Source of the DNA: Lutraria lutraria
Taxonomy: Eukaryota; Mollusca; Bivalvia; Venerida; Mactridae
Assembly (NCBI GenBank): GCA_964023205.1
Contig: OZ026838.1
Span: 32,267,843 to 32,331,842, forward strand
DNA length: 64,000 bases
Direction: 5' to 3'
Shown here: one piece after another, positions 27,170 to 39,100 of the stretch
How the letters are laid out: every line of letters starts with the position of its first letter
Position numbering within the stretch: the stretch's first letter is position 1
Notes under the pieces: generated by a model
What the model saw: the letters and a program-made list of their open reading frames with translations, nothing else
Told to the model about the DNA's origin: nothing
The model's database searches: none
Position numbers and translations under genes: made by a program

Positions 27170-30100
27170 CTAAGCAAAATAAGTTCAAAACACTTAAACT
27201 ATTGAACATATATATTTGTTACTCAGAATTTACATATACACATGAATCACATGGTTAAATGTTGCATATTATCGGACAATATTTGTACATGTTGTATTCT
27301 GAGTTAATAGATAATAGAATTGTAACAAGAAGTGTATGTGAAGCAAGGCCAACTGGATAGTAAAACCTTGACCTACTGACCTCAAAATCAATATCCGAGG
27401 AGCTAAGGCCAAATAGTTCTCTAGTTATTGCTGGGAAAGGTTCGGTTATAAATGGACAGACCGACGGACCATCTGACAATTTCAAAGCAACACATCCCCT
27501 TTGCTACGAAAGGTGGCATAACAAATATCACATTCTTATTTGACTGTTGATTGTTAATGGTTAAAACATCAATGGTGTGAATATTATAGAACTAAATTTA
27601 AGGGAAAAAAGAAAACCTGCCACTTAAAACTAACATACTAGTAAGAATAAGAATACAGAAGGAAATGAATCAACAAAAGTAGAAAATAAAAGATATCCGG
27701 CATTTAAAACGTAAGACAAATCTAAGTAGAAAGTACTAAACTACATACACAAGACAAGGGTGCAGTTTCCATAGTAACAGGGAGTAATGGACCATTTCCA
27801 TTATTGACAAAATCTTCAACATCCAATTCATCTAAAAAAAATATTTTAGTAAAGTTTAAAAACAGGCACATGTTAGTATCTATAAACAAGTATCTCCAAT
27901 CTTAATGAAAAATATGCGATGCTGAAATACAGGGACATGATTTGGATATGTATCTTACACAGAACAGAACAAATATTTTATTATGACATAAACATAACAG
28001 TTAATCCTAATAACATATACAGTGCAACCTCTCCAGAGTGGCCTTCTCATGACCAACAACCTCCAATGAACAACATCATGATTTTTTTCCCACTACACAA
28101 ATTAACTATTAATTTAATATCTCTAGAGCAACAACCTCTCAACGACAACAACATAATATTGCTACTCCTAAAGGGTGTTGCTTTGGAGGGGTTGCACTGT
28201 ATGTATGTTCAATAGATTACTCAGTCAATATGTCAAGTAGTGAGAATGTTGTAATATATAAAAGTATCATAGATACATTTATACATAGATAATTAAAGTA
28301 CCTAATATATTATATAATTAGGGCTGCGGATCGTTGGGTAAGTGGGCGATCCAATCCAATCCATAATTCAACACTTGCGATCCACAAATCGAATCACAAA
28401 TCTTTTGTTATCAGTAACCCATCTAAAACTTCAACATTGTAAACCTGATGACAGCTAAACTTAATTTTCTTTTATGAATAATGAAGTAAATCTATATAAA
28501 TTGTTCCATGGCTTAAACTTATATATACTCCCTTCCAATTTTCTGGTTTAAGCCTATGACCCATTATTTAAAGATCCGATTGGACCTCTTGGCAAACAAA
28601 GTAGTCCATTATGAAACAATATATATTCAGAGAAAAGAAAATTTTAAGAACAAAGGCTACACTTTGTTAAAAAACAAGATCGTGAACCATGAATCTCAGT
28701 AATGACGATTAATCATACACGATTTTTCAATTTGATTCGTGATTACCCGAGTACTCTGATACTCGCCACAGCCCTATATATAATCCTAGTGTAAAAGCCT
28801 AAATACATATAAAGTATATTTACAACAATGACAAATATCAGGTAAATACTTGAACTTGTTATCAAATGAGTGAATTAGCGTCTACCCATATAAATAGGTT
28901 TAATACTTATTTTCTTGTTCATTAATATGACACGATAAATCCAAATAGATTTGTCTCAATAAATTATTACAAAACAGGATTTTTCATATAATGCCATAGT
29001 GGATTAGTATGGTGTAGGGATGGTGAATAATGGTGAATTTAGACCTAAAATGGCTCATAAACCAAAATTCATATGAATAAATATGTTTTGGTCTGTATGA
29101 CCTAAACACAGTAATATACCACATCACAACAACATACTAGCCCCCGTTGACTGTATGTATCAGCCGCACTAGATACCTTTGTGACCATTTATACGTTCCA
29201 TCAGTTCTAACACTTCAGATATAGACGATGCTGGTCTATTTTTTTTTCTGTTGTAAAATCTGTGATCAGGATACGTCGGTACATCATCATCAGATTGTGG
29301 CTGTCATATAAGAAACATAATAATCATTTCAAGCTTATATGCAGCACATGTATAACTATATTATGAGAAAATGGAGTTGATTTGTCACAATGCAATGTCC
29401 ATAAGAAATTAAACATCAAATTTAGAAAATAACATTATTTTTTCACCTCAAAAAATGGCTGCGAACCAAACTTGACTATAAAATTGCTGCTCAAAATAGG
29501 ATACACATAGAAAATATAAAATCCAGTATAGTCACTAAATATCAGAAAATGTTGATACAAAATAATAATTATTACATATATGAAGATAATTTTGTATGTA
29601 CGATACATGTATTAATTATATTTTTAAATTATTACTCCTAAATTTACTTAACATGCATTTTTTAAAACAATGATGGAAATAGCTTTTTTGCTAAATGCCA
29701 TTTTTTTATAGAACATGGAGAAGAAAGCAAATTGGTCGAAGTCAGTACGTGTTGAACATTACCTTAACAGGAGAAAAGTGCATGATAAAGATTATTCTAC
29801 TCACCACACTTTCGTATGTACAAGAAGATTCACTTGGTGGTGGTTTGAAAGTTGACATACCTTCACTCATGTTTGATTTGGCTATAATGTATACAGAAAG
29901 ATTTTTCAACATTAATTAATATTACATTCTACGATGATAACTGTAGCAGAGTAATACAACCGACTATATTCAAATGCCTAACATTCATTATCATACATGC
30001 AAATGATTGGGCAATTAATTAGGCTTAAATTAAAATTAAGTTTGTTTGCCCTTTACCGACCGACCCGAAGAAATCACGCCGACTCAAAAGATCTTATTGC

Positions 30101-33100
30101 AAAATCTGGGAGAACTTTATTTTTATACTTCGGAAAATATACATGTACTCAGTGCTTTCGATAAACATTTAAAGTAGGTATCATTTGAAGTAATGAAGGA
30201 AAACAATCATGTGTGTTAAGGCACTGAGTACATGTTTATGGTTGATTAAAGCACACAATAAATGGTTGTATGGTAGCAGAATGCATAAAACGAATATAGA
30301 ATGCTTCTAGATGGAAGTGTAATTTCATGCTAGGTAAAGGTCAAATTCAGAAATAAAATAAAATATTTTCCCTACCTACCGACCCTCTTCTAAAGTTCAG
30401 GGTCGGTAAAGGGCAAACAAACATATTTTTAATTTAGGCCTTATGCTGGGTAAAAAGAGCAGCAATATACCAGTAATTAAATTTCAAGATTTAATTTTGT
30501 TTTAAGGTGCGTCGACAACTATATATAGTCATGTAGCACGCATTCAAATAAAAGGAAAGAAATAAGTATATAGAGTGCAAAAAGGATGATATATTAACTA
30601 GATTTCAAACCACTATTCAACATGATTGTAAGTGTATACTGGTACTACATAACACAAAATTTCTTGAAATCAAAGTTATTCCAATTATTTATTCATACAT
30701 ATTTAACATTTCTTTCTTTACAAAGTCAGACCTACTTATGATAATAAGATATAAGAGGTAATCAACCTGGAATCTCTACAAAATACATTCTTGAATTAAA
30801 CAGCATTTACTCAACTAGATTTTAACAAACCGGTATTTTATTAAGAAAATTATACAACTTCATGTCAAATATAAAACCAGACCATGAGATATTTCTTGAG
30901 TTATTACTTGAAAACCAAAGTTTGAACGGATGGACAGAAGGACAGGGGAAACACTTCCGCCATTTCAAAAAAAAAAAAAAAAAATTCACTGAAGATCCTT
31001 ATAAAATCTCATACTCTTACACTGTTAGTAAGTAATACAAATTAGACAGATATCAGGGCTAGCCGTAATTTCAAACTTACGTCCTAAAGTAGCTGACACC
31101 ATACTGAACTCATCCAGACGAGCCAAGTAGTTCTGATTCTTGTGGTTTTCAGTGATTGGATCTTGAGGTTCTTCAAGGGGTTCTTTAAGTTCAATGTCTT
31201 CTTTCTCTTTCTTCTCAATCCTTTGTTCTTTTCTTTTCATTCTTATCAAAACAATAGCTATCAGTATAGCAACAATTAACAAGAATGCTACTACTGCTAT
31301 AGCAATAACTGAAAACAGAAAATATCAATGTGTGAATTGAAGTGTTTGCGAAACACGAATGCCCCCTTGTGACCTTTACCTACTGACCTCAAAATCAATA
31401 GTGGGTCATCTACATGTAATGACCAACCTCCAATCCAAATCTGAAGAGCTTGGGCCAAATCATTCTCTAGTTATTGGTCGGACAAGGTTTGGTTATGGAT
31501 GGACAGACCGACATGTGCACAGTAAAGGGGGTTTATTACTTTGCACATGTCGGTATTATAATATGGGTAATCAATAGGTGTTCTTATTAAGATGAATCTA
31601 ATATGTTTCTCATAGGGTACATGGCAGATGTAACATTCACCGCTCAGGGTGGCAGCCATGGTCCAGTCGGAAGTGTTCTGGGCTTGTCACCGGCTATCCC
31701 ATTTTAAATCCCTGTCACAGCAGGGCATACCCTTCCATGAAAATTTAATAAAAATGTTGAATTTACTCCATATGTGGCGAAGTTACATTTCCATACAGAA
31801 GCAAGGGTAAGTTAGTCCTGGTTAGAATATCGTACAGGAAAGCTGGTTAGGTGAATCAACCGCCAAGTATGTCAGAAATTTTGTTGGATAATGGTGTAAA
31901 TTGAAGAAAAATAGTTTTATAATTTCTGCCTATTACACATGTATAAGAATTGGAGAGATTCACAATAACAATACGCTTGCTTATTAATAAAATATTTACA
32001 AATAATTTCATCTTCAAGTTTCTCTCTTGATTCAAATGTAATCTCTTTTTCGTAAGTCCTGGAAGAACTAGGGGTGGTTATCTGTGTAACAACAACTGTT
32101 GTATTGCTGGGTAATTCTGGTACGGGACCAAAATATTCTGTCTCTGCTGGGCCAGGATTCCATGGTGGTAGCGTTAACTAAAATGACATTAAATCAAACA
32201 ACATTTAAAATGTACTTTGTTGAAATCAAAATTGATAACAAACAAGAGGGCCATGATGGCCCTATAAATGCTCACCAGGAGAAAAGGTCATTTGGAGATG
32301 AACATTGTTGAAGTTTTCTATACGAGTCCAAGTAAGATCAAGTGACCCATCTGGGCCGTTTTTTATCCCATGGCCATTATATGAACAGATTTAAAAGAGG
32401 TCCATTAGACAAAGCTAGATACCAAATATCTTAGCTCTAGGCCTTGTGGTTTCGGAGAAGAAGATTTTTCAAATTTTCCTATATAAAATAGAATAAACCC
32501 CAGGGCAGGGCCAATTTTGACCCCGGGGCCATAATTTGAACAAACTTGGTAGAGGTCCACTAGACAATGCCACATACAAAATATCTAAGCTCTAGGCCTT
32601 GTGGTTTCGGAGAAGAAGATTTTTTTAATTTTCCTATATAAGTCTATATAAATCAAGTGACCCCCGGGGCGGGGCCAATTTTGACCCTAGGGCAATAATT
32701 TGAACAAACCTGTTAGAGGTCCACTAGACAATGCTACATACCAAATATCTTAGCTCTAGGCCTTGTGGTTTTGGAGAAGAAGATTTTTCAAATTTTCCTA
32801 TATAAAATAGAATAAACCCCAGGGCAGGGCCAATTTTAACCCCGGGGCCATAATTTGAACAAACTTGGTAGAGGTCCACTAGACAATGCCACATACAACA
32901 TATCTAAGCTCTAGGCATTGTGGTTTCGGAGAAGAAGATTTTTTAAATTTTCCTATATAAGTCTATATAAATCAAGTGACCCCTGCAGCGGAGCCAATTT
33001 TGACCCTAGGGCAATAATTTGAACAAACTTGGTAGAGGTCCACTAGACAATGCTACATACCAAATATCTTAGCTCTAGGCCTTGTGGTTTTGGAGAAGAA

Positions 33101-36100
33101 GATTTTTCAAATTTTCCTATATAAAATAGAATAAACCCCAGGGCAGGGCCAATTTTAACCCCGGGGCTATAATTTGAACAAACTTGGTAGAGGTCCACTA
33201 GACAATGCCACATACAAAATATCTAAGCTCTAGGCATTGTGGTTTCGGAGAAGAAGATTTTTTAAATTTTCCTATATAAGTCTATATAAATCAAGTGACC
33301 CCCGCGGCGGGGGCCAATTTTGACCCTAGGGCAATAATTTGAACAAACTTGGTAGAGGTCCACTAGAAAATGCTACATACCAAATATCTTAGCTCTAGGC
33401 CTTGTGGTTTTGGAGAAGAAGATTTTTCAAATTTTCCTATATAAAATAGAATAAACCCCAGGGCAGGGCCAATTTTAACCCCGGGGCCATAATTTGAACA
33501 AACTTGGTAGAGGTCCACTAGACAATGCCACATACAACATATCTAAGCTCTAGGCATTGTGGTTTCGGAGAAGAAGATTTTTTAAATTTTCCTATATAAG
33601 TCTATATAAATCAAGTGACCCCCACGGCGGGGCCAATTTTGACCCTAGGGCAATAATTTGAACAAACTTGGTAGAGGTCCACTAGACTATGCTACACACC
33701 AAATATCAAAGCTCTAGGCATTGTAGTTTTTGACAAGAAGATTTTTTAAATTTCCTATATAAGTCTATGTAAAATCAAGTTACCCCCGGGGCGGAGCCAA
33801 TTTTGACCCCAGGGGAATAATTTGAACAAACTTTGTAGAGTTCCATTAGTCAATAATACATACCAAATATCTCAGCTCTAGGCCCTGTGGTTTCAGACAA
33901 GAAGATTTTTTAAGTTTTTTCTATTTGTTGCCATAGCAACCAGAGTTTTTAATGAAATTTAATTTTTTGAACAACTTTGAAAGGGGACCACCCAAGGATC
34001 ATTTCAGCAAAGTTTGGTTGCAATCGGAATAGCGGTGTAGGAGGAGATGTTGTTTTAAGTAAATATTGACGCCGCTTCACGACGAACGACGCACGATGGA
34101 CGCAGGGCGATCACAAAAGCTCACCCTGAGCACATTCGTGCTCTGGTGAGCTAAAAAGTCAAACAGTAATTAATTCAGGAACTGTTTTTTGGTATACCGG
34201 TACTTTCATTTTCTTCAAATTAGGAATTACATATTATTAAGATTTTTTTCCTGTTATACCAGTGTGGTATCATTTACAAAATTTATTAAACATGTCAACA
34301 AATGTTTGAATATCTATCCAGCTTTGGAAGAAAAGCTTAGGAAGAAAGAAATAATTGAAAACTTAAGAAAAACTGAAAATTAATATATTTTCACAAGAAT
34401 TAAAATTCTAAAATCAGAATAGAAATGAAAATTATGCGTGATCACTAGTATGGTGTTCATAATACCAATGGATCTATTTTACCTTTGTATGATCAACTGG
34501 GGGCTGAGTAGATGCTGGTGTTGTTGTTTTAGGTGGTAACAAGGCTGCTTCACGAGTTTTACATCCAACTATTTCAGGTCCAAACACTTTAGCATGGCCA
34601 GTTGAATTCTTGTTGTCACGGAGATCTTTCAAGGGTCGTAATGAAAAAGGTAACTCACCAACTGGGTAGAATGTCACCTCTATGAAAATCAAAGGACATT
34701 AATTCTAAATTAAACATCAAATTCTTTATTAATCCTAAATGGCTTTAAATATTTAGTAATGTTAGAATGATGGTATCGTTGGCAACATTATAATTGTCAC
34801 ATACAAGTCAAGTCAAATATTTTATAAGCTTTTAACTTTTAGATTTTGTCACCAAATAAATTATCTACATTGGCGGTACAATAATCTTATAGAATGAAAA
34901 TAAATGTACAATTAAACGCACATAGAAAATTTCATGTTTTACCTAATGTTTTACACAACCTTTGAACTTAACTCCAAAATTTTTTTTTTTTTTTTTGAGC
35001 TGTGAGGTCACTAGTAGAAAATGACCGAGTTTGATGTTTGTGGCACAGTGATTAAGCCTCTTCATGTTTGTTCTACAAGCATACAGATTAGTGCATGTCC
35101 AAGAGCGTTTTGAGAGAAATTCAATGATACCAAACACCCTTTTTTTGTCAAAAATGAAGTTAAACACTTCTAGAATTAAAGTGACAAAACTATATTTAAA
35201 TAAACCCAATAATGAATAAATCAAATCATACAATGAATTAGAGCTTTGTCACGGAAGTGATTAATACCCCCATTCCCACTTTGACACTAAGAATGCAATA
35301 GTACACTATATGGCTAAGTTCAAGGGCACATAACTCTGGAATGAGTGGATCGCTAGGCATGAAAATTATGTATTGCACATCTACACTTTATGGTGATAAT
35401 AAAGTAGTTTGCTCCACAAACTTGTGTTACTGTATGTGGATGGACGGATCGACATACAGAGTGACTCCAATATACCCCCTCTCAAACTTTGTTTGCAGGG
35501 GTATAACAAAATAAGAAAATACAACTACATACCTGACATACAACCAGTGAAATTCTCATAGTGAATATAATCTGCTGTATCTTTAATGTCAGCAAACTGT
35601 GAGTCCAGTATACCACCTATCATTATAGTATCCAGTTCATCTAGTGAATTATCAGGAACTTGAACTCTTCCAACACCTTCATCATCAATCTAAAAATAAG
35701 AAGACATTATACTTTAAGATAAACAGATCATAGTATCATATCATATAAGAAATATGCTATGGAAAAAAATCTTAGTTTTTCAATGTTGAATATAAAAAGA
35801 GATTTTCTAAACATTTTAGTTCTTTTATTTGTTAAATGTGGGAAATAGGCTACATCTGTACCATAACAAATCTAAGTACAAAATTAATACACATCATATT
35901 CATTAAGCAAAAATAAAATAAATACAGAATAAATAAAAAAATTCAGGAACTTTATAAAAATTCAAAACCAAAGCCCCGAGAGTTTATCCCGCTATTCTAC
36001 AAAAATCTGCCATAGAGAAATACCCAGCAGACCACATTATAGAATTTATTAACGAAATCAGGAAAGATATGACTAAAATAGTTTAAAGTGAAATACAAAA

Positions 36101-39100
36101 GTGTGTACACAACAAACAAAGTCATGCAGTATTATAAACAGACAACCCAAAAACATGTTTCACACCACAAAAGCACACCAGAAAAGCATGTTTCACACCA
36201 CAAAAGCACACCAGAAAAGCATGTTTCACATCACAAAAGCATGTTTCACACAACAAATGCATGTACATGTTACAATGAGAACATATTGCAAGCAACATAA
36301 AAGCTGTTTTTGTTTTCAGTGGGGGTTTAGGTCAAACAACAGCTAAGGTCACTTTTTCAAGCTTTGATAGTGGAGGTAAACCCTAGGTGTACACCTGGGT
36401 AAGGACCATCAACCTAGCTTAAGCAAGCAGTACAACTTCCTTACATGTGGTCCAAGGTGGGATTTAAGCCTACAGTGGTGAGTGATTACTAGTCAGAGAC
36501 CACAACCACCGAACCATGGAAGTCCCCAATAGCAATATATATGTAACCACATGACCATGGAAGTCCCCAATAGCAATATATCTGTAACCACATGACCATG
36601 GAAGTCCCCAATAGCAATATATCTGTAACCACATGACCATGGAAGTCCCCAATAGCAATATATCTGTAACCACATGACCATGGAAGTCCCCAATAGCAAT
36701 ATATCTGTAACCACATGACCATGGAAGTCCCCAATAGCAATATATCTGTAACCACATGACCATGGAAGTCCCCAATAGCAATATATCTGTAACCACATGA
36801 CCATGGAAGTCCCCAATAGCAATATATCTGTAACCACATGACCATGGAAGTCCCCAATAGCAATGTATCTGTAACCACATGACCATGGAAGTCCCCAATA
36901 GCAATATATCTCTAACCACATGACCATGGAAGTCCCCAATAGCAATATATCTGTAACCATATGACCATGGAAGTCCCCAATAGCAATATATCTAATACTT
37001 AGTAAGCAGGAAAAATCACTTAAACTACAGATGCTATGAGAGGAAAAACAATACAGCAGTAGAAAAAGATGAAAATTCAGTAGGCAGAAATCAGTACTTA
37101 ACACAGTTTATAAATGCCACAATAATATCTTGCCCTATGACCTTCAATCATGATACCAAAATATTTCTTATTATGACTAAGATTTATTAAATGCTACATA
37201 TTCTTTCAAATCTATCAAATTTAGAAGCAATTATTATTATATTGAAATCAATCCAGATTTTGAATTTAGTAAGTCACATTTTATTAGATAACTGTACTTA
37301 ATGTATAGCTAAGAGAATAACGTCATACTTTTATATAGATACATAGATTCAGAAAAAATAGCACATAAATCAACATTACATATAGATTCTTAACACAACA
37401 AACAATACATGAAGCAAACAGTACAATATATCACAACAAAACAGCAACATTACACAGACAAAGTCTAGACTGTTGAAGCTTTATGTACATATTAAAAGAA
37501 AGCTAAACAATGTCTAAATACATCCAAATTTAAAGAATTGCATTATAACAACACAAATAACATGGTATTTAACATCAGAAAATGTCATAAATACAGAATA
37601 TTCATGTATAAAAAAAATGTAGATAGAAACATAAATGTGTGCAACATGCAAATTAAAAGCAAAAGTTCATAGGAAAAGATTGATTACAGAGAAATAGACT
37701 TGTCTGAGTGAATGTAAGATTTACTTCGTTACTTTTGCAATGCTATTATTAAGCTAGATACCATTTAAAGCATTATTTGTCAATACGACAGACAAAGTGA
37801 GTGAGCTAGCAGGGTCCAAAGATTAAAAAACTGAGATTGGAGATCTCTTTCACAATGAAAGCATCTGATTGGCTGAGTCTACAGATCAGTCTTTGAACTG
37901 ACCAATCAGAAGGCTCCATTTTCAAACTCAGTTCTATAAGCTATGTCCCATGAAGCAACAGTAAGACAGCTTGAAGTTGGACTACTTACACTGACTGTTT
38001 TGTTTCTAAATTTCGGATGATTCTCGTCTCTTACCTATGTCGATGGGATGTGCAATAATGAATTAGTTAAAAGCATATATTCTGGTATATGAAAATGTAA
38101 ATTAACTAAGTCTAAGTAATGCATATGAATTACTAATGCTAAATAAGCACAAATCTAGTGATCTTTGTTGACAGATGTGGCTTTTATCAAAGTTTACATT
38201 GTTGGCATGCAATGAGTTGAATCTTTATGAATATGCCCCACTACTTTAGTTCTAATGTTCAACATTAAGATTTTTCACCAAGTTATCACCTTATCATCAA
38301 ACATGATAATTACTTAGTCTAGTGAAGGTCAGCTTAAATTACTATACTTTAGCTTAACAAAACTTGAGTGACTTGAAACTCATTATTATCTATGACTGAA
38401 CTGCTCTCTTATATATCAAGTTAATTAATAATTCTTTAAATATCTTATAAATGGAATGTAATAAGTCTTTTGAATACAATAAGAAAAGCAAAATGCATGA
38501 AGCAATCATGAGTAGTAAACTTTTGAGTCCTCAAACATCTTCAAGCAAAGAGAAATGTCAGGAATCTTCCATAAGATTTTACCTTTAAGCATATTGTATG
38601 CGTGTTATTTTAATGCATCAATTCATTCAAATTTTATCTTTAGCATAATGCATTAATTAAAATCATGCCACAATGCTGCAATTGAATGGTTGCCATTGCA
38701 ATGCCATCTTTCAAGAAGCAGGCGCAATAGCTAAATAAGTCAACAGCGAACCTGATTTAATACTGCAGATAACTTGTTCATATAATTATCATTTTTGTAG
38801 CTTTTAATTATAAATAACATTAATTCATTGTCAAATTCTTTAAGTACAGATTTTCATTAAATTCATTAATGAGACGGGATTAGTTTTTTTGTCTAGTACT
38901 TAAGACCATTGTTGTCAATCAAAAAAATTTTTTTTTTACAGATTTAGATCAGATTATTCACTACATGCGCATGCCTAGATTTCTATGATAATTATATAAA
39001 TACAAACTCATTCTACCATAACATACACTTTCAGATTCATATAATTATACATTCATAACAATATCACAACATTCATCCCAAACCATACATCCAACATTCA

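Noticed and set aside
36470..37104. Three overlapping minus-strand ORFs (149, 129 and 203 codons) with periodic peptide
   Set aside because: They are the three frames of a 41-bp minisatellite that lacks stops; no splice or start context and no conserved sequence supports a gene.
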